A DNA stretch of 64,000 bases from Spirosoma foliorum (GTDB taxonomy: Bacteria; Bacteroidota; Bacteroidia; Cytophagales; Spirosomataceae): the NCBI RefSeq assembly GCF_014117325.1, contig NZ_CP059732.1:5841001-5905000 (forward strand). The letters run 5' to 3'. The notes under the pieces are model-generated. The model was not told the origin of the DNA, did no database searches, and worked only from the letters and a program-made list of their open reading frames with translations. Shown here piece by piece: positions 15,671-24,681 of the stretch. How positions within the stretch are numbered: position 1 is the stretch's first letter; each line of letters opens with the position of its first letter. Position numbers and translations under genes: made by a program.

Positions 15671-16672
15671 TCAATGCGTTTTATAATCCGTTTGTAAACC
15701 AGTACATATCCAGTTCGCCAAAGCCTGCCGGTTATCGGCCAGTAAAAAGCGTTGTTGATCTTTATTGTTACGGATATTGCCCAACTCAATAAAAACGGTA
15801 GGTGGATGGGTGTTTCGTACTACATATAAACTGCTTCGGTCCGATACGGTTCCTAAATAGTTGCGATTTGGTTGACTGCGTTTGTAGCCCGACTGAAAGC
15901 TTTTATGAATGTGTTTGGCCAATCGCTTGCCTACTTTACTGTTTTCATGATGGTAGAAAAACACATCGATGTTCTGGCCTTCACTCCGACTATCGACATG
16001 AATCGTCACCATGCGCTGGTAAGCCTCTTTGTGTTTTCGATGCAATTTATTGACGGCATCGGTGCACTGACGCAACCGTGAAACCTGACTAAGCGGAATC
16101 TTCTGATTAGGATAAGTAACCTCGTCATGGTCCAGCTTCAACACGTTTGCATCACGGATGCCATCATTCAGGTCTCGCACAATCATGTACGTAGTTGCGC
16201 CGTGCTCCATCAGTGTACGGGCCAGACGGATCGTTACGTCATAGGCATATTCGTCTTCGGGCAACACGTTCTTCCCATAAAGGCCTAATGCGCCCGGATC
16301 TGGGCCACCATGCCCCGAAACAAGATAATAAACAGCTCCTTTCAGCTTCTGATCTTTGACAGTCACATGAGCATATTTTGCGCCTAATAATGCCATAGAC
16401 AAGGAAGCATTCATTTTCTTGTCAGCCTTCACAGTTACCGACTTAGTTATTTTAGGACTGGCCAATCGCGTTTTGTTGACCACAGAATGCTTCGTAAGCT
16501 TTGTTACCACTAGCTTCCTCGCAGACGTTGTCCGAGCATGAGCGTGGTTCTTTTTCCCCTTAGCTATTGCCACAGAACATGTTCCGTGTAGAAGAATTAA
16601 CACTAGAAAAATCCCCAGCCAGATACGGTTATCGTCGATTATTTTTTGAAATGGTGTAGCTGTTCGATTCAT
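15671..16672 (-). CDS. N-acetylmuramoyl-L-alanine amidase (Amidase_3)
   Basis: Cuts the amide bond between muramic acid and the stem peptide during cell-wall remodelling. From the ATG at 16672 (a TTG lies six codons upstream) it has 333 residues. A membrane/signal segment sits at about 15-35 (WLGIFLVLILLHG), followed by a Lys/Thr-rich linker. The catalytic domain starts near residue 115 with SGHGGPDPGA (zinc His). It continues with VTIHVDSRSEGQ (second zinc His) and ends with VFIELGNIRNNKDQ (catalytic-type Glu). All are expected of zinc Amidase_3 enzymes. A strong hairpin separates it from lepB upstream. Confidence 0.88.
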   Translation of the reverse strand: MNRTATPFQKIIDDNRIWLGIFLVLILLHGTCSVAIAKGKKNHAHARTTSARKLVVTKLTKHSVVNKTRLASPKITKSVTVKADKKMNASLSMALLGAKYAHVTVKDQKLKGAVYYLVSGHGGPDPGALGLYGKNVLPEDEYAYDVTIRLARTLMEHGATTYMIVRDLNDGIRDANVLKLDHDEVTYPNQKIPLSQVSRLRQCTDAVNKLHRKHKEAYQRMVTIHVDSRSEGQNIDVFFYHHENSKVGKRLAKHIHKSFQSGYKRSQPNRNYLGTVSDRSSLYVVRNTHPPTVFIELGNIRNNKDQQRFLLADNRQALANWICTGLQTDYKTH

Positions 16673-16742
16673 GGGTAAAAGATATGTCAACGTGTTGACG
16701 TAAAAACGAGCCGATTAGTCACCAAATTGTGATTAAACGAAA

Positions 16743-16782
16743 CCCCCAAATTTGCTACAGCAGGCGTAAACAAATTTGGGGG
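16743..16782 (-). terminator. Intrinsic terminator after lepB
   Basis: 12-bp perfect stem CCCCCAAATTTG / CAAATTTGGGGG, followed on the minus strand by TTTCGTTT. It lies between the lepB stop (16810) and the amidase start. Confidence 0.75.
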
Positions 16783-16809
16783 CTCTGACTAAGCGTACGC
16801 TCAGATGGC

Positions 16810-17988
16810 TTAATCGATCGTGCGGAACAGTCGATTCCAGCGAATTTTATTCCAGATATTGGCCGGATTCGGATCAAGCGACATCCAGACAAAAACAGCT
16901 TTACCAACGATGTGATCTTCGGGAACAAAACCCCAGAAACGAGAATCGAGTGAATTATCACGATTATCGCCCATCATGAAGTAGTAATCCTGTTTGAAGG
17001 TATACGACGTAATCGTTTTACCGTCAATTTTTATACTTGCGGGTTCTACTTCAACCTTGTCGTTGCCTTCATACAGTTGAATGACGGGTCCGTAAAGCGC
17101 AATCGTCTGGGCATTGATCTGGATCGTTACGCCTTTTTTCGGAATCGTAATTGGTCCAAAGTTATCGTGGTTCCATTTGAAGGTTGGCGTACCGTAAATC
17201 ATGGGAGCCATTTCACCTGGCTTTTCAGACATTGGTTCGATGCCTTTTACCCAATCAAACCCTTTGAATTTATCAATAACTTCTTTGGTGGTATTGATGC
17301 TATAACCAACCATAACCGAAGTCTTGGTTGAATCATTATACTGCTCCAGTGGCTTCCAGTTTTCGGTTGGCTGGCTAGGATCACGATAATCATTAACGAT
17401 ATCGTACTTACGGAAGAAATTCGCGTCGAGCGATTCCGTTGTTTTGATGAAATACTTCTGCTCTGAACGTGGCGGAGTCGGGAATGGCTTTCCATTCACG
17501 AACACTTCGCGCTGACGTACTTCCAGCACATCGCCCGGAATACCGATACACCGTTTGATGTAATTGGTTTTCAAATCAACAGGATAGTCAATGTTATCGT
17601 TGAGGTATTTAGGCGGCACGTTAAACACAACGACATCGCCATTTTTGACGTGCGTAAAGCCCGGCAGTCGATACGATGGCAGTTGAATGGCGGTGCTATA
17701 GGATGGAATATCAGTTCCCCAAATTTTCTGGTGTGTGAGTGGCACCTGTAATGGCGTACGAGGTGTACGAGTGCCATAATGCAGCTTACTAACAAATAAA
17801 AAATCCCCAACCATCAGGCTGTTTTCCATAGAAGGCGTTGGAATCGTAAACGCTTCCATAAACAGCCATCGGATCAGTGTGGCAGCCACAACGGCAAACA
17901 GGACGGAATCTAACCACTCGCGAATGGGTGATTTCTTAGCTTTAGCCGGTTTTTCTTCGGCTCTGGTTTTTACTTCAGACACGTTCAA
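16810..17988 (-). CDS. lepB: Signal peptidase I
   Basis: Removes signal peptides from Sec-exported proteins at the outer face of the inner membrane. 392 residues. A membrane helix spans about 26-44, and the catalytic Ser53 lies in TPSMENSL. The general-base Lys145 lies in YIKRCIGIPGD, and MGDNRDNSLDSRFWG marks box E near the C-terminus. A long insertion (about 165-330) between boxes D and E is common in Bacteroidota. The start is not an ATG: the first possible codons are TTG at 17988 and GTG at 17982, at the very edge of an ATGATGAAT-type repeat. Part of the parA-parB-DUF5683-dapB-lepB cluster. Confidence 0.94.
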   Translation of the reverse strand: MNVSEVKTRAEEKPAKAKKSPIREWLDSVLFAVVAATLIRWLFMEAFTIPTPSMENSLMVGDFLFVSKLHYGTRTPRTPLQVPLTHQKIWGTDIPSYSTAIQLPSYRLPGFTHVKNGDVVVFNVPPKYLNDNIDYPVDLKTNYIKRCIGIPGDVLEVRQREVFVNGKPFPTPPRSEQKYFIKTTESLDANFFRKYDIVNDYRDPSQPTENWKPLEQYNDSTKTSVMVGYSINTTKEVIDKFKGFDWVKGIEPMSEKPGEMAPMIYGTPTFKWNHDNFGPITIPKKGVTIQINAQTIALYGPVIQLYEGNDKVEVEPASIKIDGKTITSYTFKQDYYFMMGDNRDNSLDSRFWGFVPEDHIVGKAVFVWMSLDPNPANIWNKIRWNRLFRTID

Positions 17989-17990
17989 TA

Positions 17991-18129
17991 ATGATGAATT
18001 ATGAATGATAAATGATGAATATCAAGTTAGTTATAAAGCAATCTGTTAGGCGCTAAATAGACAACGAAATTACGAAGAGGAAACGGTTTTATTTTACCAT
18101 TCATCATTCATCATTTTTCATTCATCATT
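17991..18129. repeat. ATGATGAAT word repeats, inverted, between lepB and dapB
   Basis: Left arm 17991-18020 (ATGATGAAT/ATGATAA words) and right arm about 18098-18129 (ATTCATC words) are loosely complementary and about 78 bases apart. The right arm contains the last codons and stop of dapB, so the C-terminal residues MMNEK of DapB are encoded by repeat sequence. Confidence 0.65.
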
Positions 18130-18857
18130 CCCAACAGATCATCCATACCAAATACACCTTCCCGACCTACAAGCCACTCTGCAGCAACCACAGCACCCAT
18201 CGCAAATCCTAATCGATTATGGGCTACGTGCGTAATTTCAATCCGGTCTACATCCGATTCATAGCGAACGGTGTGCGTACCGGGCACTTTTCCTTCCCGC
18301 AAGGACTCAATCTCAATCGCATCGTTGCCTACGGGTTGGGGTTCTTTACCGGGTTCATTATTTACCCAATGTTTTTTATTCGGTAAACGCTCAAGTACGC
18401 CTTCGGCCAGCGTAATGGCCGTTCCACTTGGCGCGTCTTTCTTTTCGGTATGATGAATTTCGGTCATCGACACGTGGTACGATGGATAATTCCGCATAAA
18501 CTGAGCCAGGGTTTTATTCAACCGAAAAAATAGATTAACACCAATGCTGTAGTTTGATGCGTAGAAGAAGGCGCCTTTATTAGCCTGGCACAACGCTTCA
18601 ATTTCGCCCCGATGGCTGAGCCAGCCTGTTGTGCCGCAAACTACCGGCCATCCTCGTTCCAGACAATAGGTTATGTTCGCTACGGCCGACTCGGGCGAGC
18701 TAAATTCAATCGCAACATCAACCTCGTCAGGTTCAAGATTAGTTAAATCGGCCTGGTTATCGGCGTCAATGCGGCCTGCAATCTGGTGCCCCCGTTCGAG
18801 CGCAATCTGCTCAATCGTTTTACCCATTTTGCCATAGCCAAGAAGAAGAATATTCAC
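18111..18857 (-). CDS. dapB: 4-hydroxy-tetrahydrodipicolinate reductase
   Basis: NAD(P)H-dependent reduction step of the lysine/diaminopimelate pathway, in the cytoplasm. 248 residues. The Rossmann motif LLGYGKMGKT (4-13) is followed by FSSPESA and VCGTTGW (substrate/cofactor loop). The catalytic signature EIHHTEKKDAPSGTA (about 152-166) has the His pair and Lys, and THVAHNRLGFAMGA is near the end. The start codon is GTG at 18857; no ATG is suitably placed. Its 3' end is made of ATGATGAAT repeat units. With lysA at 48245 it supplies meso-diaminopimelate for the cell wall. Confidence 0.95.
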   Translation of the reverse strand: MNILLLGYGKMGKTIEQIALERGHQIAGRIDADNQADLTNLEPDEVDVAIEFSSPESAVANITYCLERGWPVVCGTTGWLSHRGEIEALCQANKGAFFYASNYSIGVNLFFRLNKTLAQFMRNYPSYHVSMTEIHHTEKKDAPSGTAITLAEGVLERLPNKKHWVNNEPGKEPQPVGNDAIEIESLREGKVPGTHTVRYESDVDRIEITHVAHNRLGFAMGAVVAAEWLVGREGVFGMDDLLGMMNEK

Positions 18858-18874
18858 TTTAGTTATAGTTTTTG

Positions 18875-18968
18875 GTTTGAGGTTTTTGGTTTGAGGTTTA
18901 CGGTGGCTGACGCATGTGTATTTGCTTTCGCGTCAGCCACCGTAAACCTCAAACCAAAAACCTCAAAC
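18875..18968. repeat. Long inverted repeat of the GGTGGCTGACGC family (copy after the DUF5683 gene)
   Basis: Perfect 39-nt arms, 18875-18913 and 18930-18968, around the plus-strand loop ATGTGTATTTGCTTTC. The right arm abuts the DUF5683 stop codon (18969-18971) without a gap. Arms consist of GTTTGAGG and GTTTTTG words plus the inner GGTGGCTGACGC module. Confidence 0.95.
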
Positions 18969-19790
18969 TTATTTAAACGTAAAAGCTACCCTGACCCCTG
19001 GTACCAAACCAGTTCCGGGCATGGGAATTACATTGGGTTCGACGAGCATCGAGATGTCGTCAGTTAAATCAAAAGTCTTTAAGTGAGCCGCCACATTCGC
19101 TTCTACAATGTTTACGGCGTACAAAACTATAGACAAAAGAACATTTAAATCCCGGTAACGCCGATAGGTGTCGTACGCATTCTTGGCACCCGCTGATGTG
19201 TAAAAGTACTGCCCGCCGATAAGTACTTTATCGGGTTTGATGGGATTTACATAAACCGGCTGTGTTACGTGATTGTCTGGAGCGATGATTTTATCTAAAG
19301 TAGCGTAAGAAGAATTGGTTACTTTATCGCCAAAAAGTAAGCGACCATAGCCTACTGCGGCTTCTTGAGCCAATCCCCGGTATTTAAAAAACAGATAACC
19401 CATTACGCCATAACCAGCGTAAATGAATGGGATTTTATAATACTGCCGATTATAAGCCTGTCCCAGACCCGGTAGCATTACAGAGCGTAACGTCGCTTTT
19501 TTCGGGATGATTTTGTGGATTTGAGCTTCCTGTTTCGCGGTTACGCGCAGGGTATCAGGCTTATCCAATGACGTAGAATCATCGTCAGGTGTCAATACTG
19601 AAGTCCCAACCTTAATTCCATTTCTTCGTATCGTAGCTGGAATAGTATCACTCGCTGAACGAATTTGACGAGTCGAATCGGTAGCGGCTGGTGTGGGCGC
19701 TGGTTTGATAGCCGGATTCTGCGCCAAAAGCGGATAGGCCGTCAATATCAACAACAGGAAAACAACAAATGTGGAAGGAAATGGCTTCAT
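18969..19790 (-). CDS. DUF5683 family exported protein
   Basis: 273 residues from the ATG at 19790 (MKPFPSTFVVFLLLILTAYPLLAQ, a clear signal peptide); a longer frame to 19856 would hide the signal. The family DUF5683 is specific to Bacteroidota and its role is not known. Characteristic segments are KKATLRSVMLPGLGQAYNRQYYKIP, a hydrophobic stretch (FIYAGYGVMGYLFFKYRG), a Tyr-rich repeat with YRRYRDLNVL, and a closing beta-type region. A membrane or outer-envelope location is likely. It sits between parB and dapB, as is commonly found in this phylum. Confidence 0.87.
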   Translation of the reverse strand: MKPFPSTFVVFLLLILTAYPLLAQNPAIKPAPTPAATDSTRQIRSASDTIPATIRRNGIKVGTSVLTPDDDSTSLDKPDTLRVTAKQEAQIHKIIPKKATLRSVMLPGLGQAYNRQYYKIPFIYAGYGVMGYLFFKYRGLAQEAAVGYGRLLFGDKVTNSSYATLDKIIAPDNHVTQPVYVNPIKPDKVLIGGQYFYTSAGAKNAYDTYRRYRDLNVLLSIVLYAVNIVEANVAAHLKTFDLTDDISMLVEPNVIPMPGTGLVPGVRVAFTFK

Positions 19791-19865
19791 AAACAGATAA
19801 CGTCCAGGACCTTCCTGGCTCATCCGCTTGTTTTCCCTTTTAAAGTAATTTAACACGATTACGTC

Positions 19866-19918
19866 TGCTGGTTTAACTCTACGAGCTTAGCTCCGCGAGT
19901 TCAACTCTGCGAGTTCAG
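19866..19918. repeat. Short palindromic words at the parB stop codon
   Basis: The stretch holds repeated forms of CT(C/A)CGAG(C/T)T, ending in AACTCTGCGAGTT (19903-19915), which can fold on itself. It overlaps the parB stop codon at 19901-19903. Confidence 0.4.
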
Positions 19919-20821
19919 CACCTCCAGGATTTTAGTCAATTCTTCCTGAGAAGTAAACGGAATCTTGATTTCGCCTTTATGTTTCTCGTCGGCTTTGATC
20001 GATACGCGAGTACCGAAGAGCGATGATAGCTTAAACTGAAGGCTGCGCATTTCCTGTTTCGGCAAGGTAACACGCCGGGTAGCTGTCAGTTCGAGCGAAT
20101 CTTCAGATAGGTTCCGAACGGCTTCCTCAACCTTGCGCACCGACCATTCTTCATCAACTGCTCTCGTAAAGAGCCGAATTTGCGCATCAGGATTCTCAAT
20201 ATTAATAATAGCCCGAGCATGCCCCATTGAAATCCGATTGTCGCGCAGGGATGCCTGAATGACGGGAGGTAATTTCAGCAGCCGGATGTAGTTATTAACC
20301 GTTGTACGGTTTTTGCCGACACGCTCGCCCAGTTCTTCCTGCTTTAGGCTACACTCGGTAATGAGTCGCTGATAGCTTAGGGCAATTTCAATAGCATTAA
20401 GATTTTCCCGCTGAATGTTCTCAATCAGCGCCATTTCCAGCATTTGCTGGTCATTCGCCGTCCGAACATAAGCCGGAATATGGGTCAACCCAACAATCTT
20501 TGACGCCTGTAAACGCCGTTCGCCGGAAATAAGCTGATAGCGCTCTTTCCCTAACTGGCGAACCGTGATAGGCTGAATAATACCTTGTGTTCGAATGGAG
20601 TCAGCCAGTTCCTGCAGCGCTTCTTCATCGAAGCGGGTACGAGGCTGAAAAGGGTTTGTTTCAATCAGCGATAAACTAATTTCAGTCATCGTACTGATTG
20701 TCTCAAATGGAGACGGCTTCGATTGTCTGCCGATCGACTCGCTGTCGTGCAGTAAGGCACCTAAACCACGACCCAACCCCATCATCTTCTTATTTGGTGC
20801 TTTGGTATTTGCGTTCTCCAT
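19901..20821 (-). CDS. parB: ParB/RepB/Spo0J family chromosome partitioning protein
   Basis: Centromere-binding CTPase that loads on parS sites and works with ParA in chromosome segregation. 306 residues from the ATG at 20821 (MENANTKAPNKKMMGLGRGLGALL). Motifs: NPFQPRTRF, then LISGERRLQA (CTP/dimer region), ALIENIQRENLNAIE, and a helix-turn-helix (LGERVGKNRTTVNNYIRLL) with the following SMGHARAI. The C-terminal dimerisation part ends FTSQEELTKILEVLNSQS. The frame stays open 19 codons upstream, but that part is repeat sequence. It follows parA on the same strand, separated by a hairpin of 20-bp class. Confidence 0.96.
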   Translation of the reverse strand: MENANTKAPNKKMMGLGRGLGALLHDSESIGRQSKPSPFETISTMTEISLSLIETNPFQPRTRFDEEALQELADSIRTQGIIQPITVRQLGKERYQLISGERRLQASKIVGLTHIPAYVRTANDQQMLEMALIENIQRENLNAIEIALSYQRLITECSLKQEELGERVGKNRTTVNNYIRLLKLPPVIQASLRDNRISMGHARAIINIENPDAQIRLFTRAVDEEWSVRKVEEAVRNLSEDSLELTATRRVTLPKQEMRSLQFKLSSLFGTRVSIKADEKHKGEIKIPFTSQEELTKILEVLNSQS

Positions 20822-20825
20822 ACGT

Positions 20826-20913
20826 AAAAATGTATGACGTATGATGTATGATGTATAATGTATAATTGGCATTCGCAATCACACATTATACATCATACAT
20901 CATACATTTTTAT
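20826..20913. repeat. Word-type inverted repeat between parA and parB
   Basis: Left arm 20826-20866 and right arm 20881-20913 are built from ATGTATGATG units. The left arm has one extra 9-nt unit, so pairing needs a bulge. The right arm overlaps the parA stop codon (20910-20912) and the left arm begins five bases upstream of the parB ATG. Confidence 0.85.
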
Positions 20914-21692
20914 GCTTCCTGAGGCATCAAGCCATTCTTAATCAGAATTTCTCGGGCCAGGTTCAGGTAACTGACGGCCCCTTTGCTGTCGGCATCCTGC
21001 GCCAGAGCCGGAACGCCAAAGCTGGGCGATTCGCTCAGCCGAATGTTTCGCGGAATGATGGTACTAAATACCATCTGCTGAAAATGGCTGGTGACTTCAC
21101 CAACAACCTGATTCGATAGCCGGACGCGCAAATCATACATCGTTAGCAAAATGCCTTCGATAGCCAGATGCGTGTTCAGCCTCGACTGAATGATCTTAAT
21201 GGTATTGAGCAGTTTGCCCAATCCTTCAAGCGCAAAGTACTCGCACTGAACCGGAATAATAACCGAATCAGCTGCAGTCAGACTGTTAATCGTAATGAGA
21301 CCCAAAGAAGGCGAGCAGTCGATAATGATGAAGTCGTACTCGTCGCGAATAGCATCGAGTGTGGTTTTCATCTTATCCTCCCGGTTCTGAAGGTTGATCA
21401 TTTCGATCTCAGCACCAACCAGATCGATATGGGATGGCAATAAATCCAGGTTCGGAAAGTCCGTCTGAATAATAGCATCCTGAGGGCGTACGCCCTCAAC
21501 CATACATTCGTAAATGCTGTTCTCAATTTCTTTCGGATTGTAACCTAACCCCGACGTGGAATTCGCCTGTGGATCAGCATCAACAATGAGCGTCTGAAAT
21601 TCAAGGGCGGCCAAACTGGCGGCCAAATTGATCGTTGTCGTAGTTTTACCGACGCCCCCCTTTTGGTTGGCGATAGCAATGACTTTACCCAT
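20910..21692 (-). CDS. parA: ParA family chromosome partitioning ATPase
   Basis: Walker-type ATPase that positions ParB-parS complexes on the nucleoid. 260 residues from the ATG at 21692 ([19 protein letters not shown], deviant Walker A with KGGVGKTT). [13 protein letters not shown] is the Walker A' region, and [14 protein letters not shown] is the Walker B. The C-terminus reads [17 protein letters not shown], then [12 protein letters not shown], all typical of soj/ParA. Upstream frames to 21830 are open but unlike the family. The upstream region 21728-21773 contains three TTCCAC iterons that resemble parS half sites. Confidence 0.96.
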   Translation of the reverse strand: MGKVIAIANQKGGVGKTTTTINLAASLAALEFQTLIVDADPQANSTSGLGYNPKEIENSIYECMVEGVRPQDAIIQTDFPNLDLLPSHIDLVGAEIEMINLQNREDKMKTTLDAIRDEYDFIIIDCSPSLGLITINSLTAADSVIIPVQCEYFALEGLGKLLNTIKIIQSRLNTHLAIEGILLTMYDLRVRLSNQVVGEVTSHFQQMVFSTIIPRNIRLSESPSFGVPALAQDADSKGAVSYLNLAREILIKNGLMPQEA

Positions 21693-21727
21693 GGGTCTGT
21701 GCGTTGCAGTCCCAAAGATGCCGGTTA

Positions 21728-21773
21728 GTTTCCACGAATGCAAGCACTGTTCCACGGAATGTTCCACAAAATT
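21728..21773. promoter_or_regulatory. Three TTCCAC iterons upstream of parA (possible ParB operator)
   Basis: Three direct copies: GTTTCCACGAATG (21728-21740), TGTTCCACGGAATG (21748-21761) and TGTTCCACAAAAT (21760-21772). TGTTCCAC is one half of the parS palindrome TGTTCCACGTGGAACA, but here the halves are tandem rather than inverted. They sit 36-81 bases upstream of the parA ATG. Confidence 0.4.
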
Positions 21774-21940
21774 TAATTGAATAGGTTGTAGATTACCCAT
21801 AAATGACCAATTGGCAAGGTTCATAATCACTTAAACAGGTGAAGCATTGACTATTAGCTTTAGCCAACTATGTTTGCGGCCAAACGGCCGATCAGTGCAG
21901 GTTTTCCCTTTATCTCTTGTCAGACGGCCAACCAATTCAC

Positions 21941-24679
21941 ATGAAAATTCAGTTTTCTACAATCGCTTGCGGTCTATCCTTTCTGGTAAGCGCATTTTTT
22001 CTGGAAGGATGTCATCGATTCAGCCCGACAACTTCCATCACGAGTACTTCGACGGGCTACAAAACATCCTCAGACGACAGTACCTTATATAATCCTAACT
22101 CCCCGTTTATAATGCCCTACAATCGCATTATCGACGCTGCGGGAAAATCGGTCAGTTTTGGCGATGCCAGTGTCGAAAACCATAGTCTGGATGCTGTCTT
22201 GTTGCCCGATAAGAAAACGCTTGCCGTTGAAGATCGATACGGGGTCGCCTTTTTCGATATTAAGACTCAGCAACTTATTTCCCGCTGGGACTATCGAAAA
22301 GGATCGGATATCAAAGGCAGTATGAGTTCGTTCTCCGGCATCAAAGCCATTGTTCATCACGATTCGACTTATATATTCTGGGGAGCGGGTGGCCAGGGCA
22401 AACCCAATTCCTATGTCATGCAGGCTGTTTGGGATGGTAAAAATGCCCGGCTTATTCAGCGGATACCCTTTGAGGCCATCGCTCCGGCCACCATTGCGCT
22501 ACCTAACGAAGTGGCGGTTAAAGAAGAAGCGGGCGAGCTATACTTATATACTGTGCTGAACGGTAATAACCAGTTCGTTAAAGTTCGGGTAAAAGACAGG
22601 CAAGTGATCTGGACAGCGCCGACGGGTGTAGCTCCCTTTGGCTTAACGCTCCTCGGCGAAAAGGCCTATATCACCAACTGGGCAGGTCCCGTTCCCGATG
22701 CAACCAATGGTTTTGAGACGGCTGGTGTGCCTTGGGGAAGTGCGTACATCGATCCGAAAACGGGCGCATTAGCCAAGGGTACCGTTTCGATCATCGATAT
22801 AAAACAGGGTAAACCGGAAAAGGAATTAGCGGTTGGATTACACCCAAATGCGATCATTAGCAGTCCTGATCAACGATTCCTGTACGTAGCCAATGGCAAC
22901 AGTGATTACGTATCAGTAATTGATGCACAGGCTCAACAAGTCACCGACTCTATTTTTGTGGGCTTATTCAACCGGGGCAATGGCTATATTGGCAGCACAC
23001 CAAATGCGCTGGCCATTGCCCCCGATGGCACCACACTTTATGTAGCCAACGGCATGGACAATGCGCTTTGCGTGGTCAACCTGGGAAGTAAAGCGTCGAC
23101 TAACGGAAAAGGCAATCCTGAAATAAAAGGCTATATCCCGACTCAGGCTTATCCATCAGGTATTGTATTGAATAACAATGAGCTTTACGTAACAAATCTG
23201 GAAGCCGTTGGACCCCGAATTGCCAATCCGGTCGAGCAAGGCAGCCAGGGTAAAAATCCAACCAAAAAAGAGCTAAAAGCCTACAATTCACACAAACAGC
23301 TGGCGTCTATTTCGTTTATCCCTGTTCCCGATGAAACGCAGCTGGCCGCGTTTACGGAAAAAGTTAAGCAACAGAGTCTCCAGTTTCGGTTGGCTTTAAC
23401 CGAGCAAACTCCGCGACCGAATATAGCTCCCCGGCCTGTTCCTGAACGCATTGGAGAGCCTTCGGTCTTCAAACATGTTCTGTACATCATCAAAGAAAAC
23501 CGTACGTATGATCAGGTTCTGGGCGATCAGCCTCAGGGCAACGGTATGCCAGATTTATGCATATTCGGAGATAGCATAACGCCCAACCAGCACCAGCTTA
23601 CCCGCGACTATTTATTGCTTGACAATTACCACGTATCGGGAAAATCATCGGCGGAAGGTCATCACTGGGCCAGTGCAGCAATGGTGACTGATTATACTGA
23701 AAAAAGTGTACGAGCCTGGTTCAGAAGTTACCCGCACGTGTTATACGACGCATTGGTATACGATAAAAAAGGATTAATCTGGAACAACGCCCTCGATCAT
23801 GGCAAAACCGTTCGGATGTATGGCGAGGCTTGTACGTGTCATTTCGATCAGAAACAATACGACTGGCGCAGCTTGTACCAGATGCGAAAAGAAAGCAAGC
23901 CTTTTTCGTATAGCAATACCACGACCATTTCGCGAGTACGGCCTATACTCGCGATGGATTTTCCGGGCTGCGACAATGAAACCATCAGCGACCAGATGCG
24001 GGCCGATGCGTTTATTAAGGAATTGAACGAGCTGAACGCTAACCCAAATGCCGACTTACCCAACCTTATGGTCATGTCGTTACCCAATGATCATACGGCT
24101 GGCACTAATCCTGCCTTTCCAGTACCCCGGGCGATGGTTGCCGACAATGATCTGGCCGTTGGTCGCATTGTCGATGCCATTACGCACAGCCGATTTGCGG
24201 CCTCAACGGTCATTTTTATTACGGAAGATGATTCGCAGGCGGGTTGGGATCATATATCAGCTTACCGAACCACAGGCTACATTGTCAGCCCCTACTCACG
24301 ATTGCAGAAAACCGTACATACCAATTACAATCAGACGTCTATGGTTCGGACGATGGAGCAGATTTTGGGTCTGCCGCCAATGAATGCCATCGATGCAACG
24401 GCCCTGCCCATGTTCGACTGTTTTTCGGATAAACCTGATCTCTCCTTCAAATACAAAGTAGTACCCAATCGAGTGAATCTGGCAGAGATGAATCCATCGC
24501 CAACAGGTTTGAAAGGAACGTCGCTCCGTTTTGCCAATCTATCGATGCGACACGGTTTTCACTTCATTGATCGAGGGCACGATGACCTGCTCAATCGGAT
24601 TTTATGGTTTACGGCCAAGGGCAAAAAACGCTACCCTGCTGAGTTAGCAGGTGCCGAAGAGGATGACGATGATGATTAA
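21941..24679 (+). CDS. Bifunctional YncE-like beta-propeller / alkaline phosphatase-like phosphoesterase, lipoprotein
   Basis: About 912 residues from the ATG at 21941. The signal ends in a lipobox-like FLEGC. Residues about 75-450 form a propeller with repeated phrases such as FLYVANGNSDYVSVID and TLYVANGMDNALCVVN (YVTN type). Residues about 510-860 are a PF04185-type phosphoesterase: VLYIIKENRTYDQVLGD, then LLLDNYHVSGKSSAEGHHW, MSLPNDHTAGTNP and FITEDDSQAGWDH, with the metal-binding Asp/His expected of the alkaline phosphatase superfamily. The C-terminus is acidic (EEDDDDD). It probably acts on phosphate esters at the cell surface; the substrate is not known. The two-part fusion is recurrent in Bacteroidota. 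Confidence 0.88.
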   Translation: MKIQFSTIACGLSFLVSAFFLEGCHRFSPTTSITSTSTGYKTSSDDSTLYNPNSPFIMPYNRIIDAAGKSVSFGDASVENHSLDAVLLPDKKTLAVEDRYGVAFFDIKTQQLISRWDYRKGSDIKGSMSSFSGIKAIVHHDSTYIFWGAGGQGKPNSYVMQAVWDGKNARLIQRIPFEAIAPATIALPNEVAVKEEAGELYLYTVLNGNNQFVKVRVKDRQVIWTAPTGVAPFGLTLLGEKAYITNWAGPVPDATNGFETAGVPWGSAYIDPKTGALAKGTVSIIDIKQGKPEKELAVGLHPNAIISSPDQRFLYVANGNSDYVSVIDAQAQQVTDSIFVGLFNRGNGYIGSTPNALAIAPDGTTLYVANGMDNALCVVNLGSKASTNGKGNPEIKGYIPTQAYPSGIVLNNNELYVTNLEAVGPRIANPVEQGSQGKNPTKKELKAYNSHKQLASISFIPVPDETQLAAFTEKVKQQSLQFRLALTEQTPRPNIAPRPVPERIGEPSVFKHVLYIIKENRTYDQVLGDQPQGNGMPDLCIFGDSITPNQHQLTRDYLLLDNYHVSGKSSAEGHHWASAAMVTDYTEKSVRAWFRSYPHVLYDALVYDKKGLIWNNALDHGKTVRMYGEACTCHFDQKQYDWRSLYQMRKESKPFSYSNTTTISRVRPILAMDFPGCDNETISDQMRADAFIKELNELNANPNADLPNLMVMSLPNDHTAGTNPAFPVPRAMVADNDLAVGRIVDAITHSRFAASTVIFITEDDSQAGWDHISAYRTTGYIVSPYSRLQKTVHTNYNQTSMVRTMEQILGLPPMNAIDATALPMFDCFSDKPDLSFKYKVVPNRVNLAEMNPSPTGLKGTSLRFANLSMRHGFHFIDRGHDDLLNRILWFTAKGKKRYPAELAGAEEDDDDD

Positions 24680-24681
24680 TG

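Noticed and set aside
21693..21830. N-terminal extension of parA to 21830
   Set aside because: Known ParA proteins begin at [13 protein letters not shown]; the extension covers the upstream iterons.
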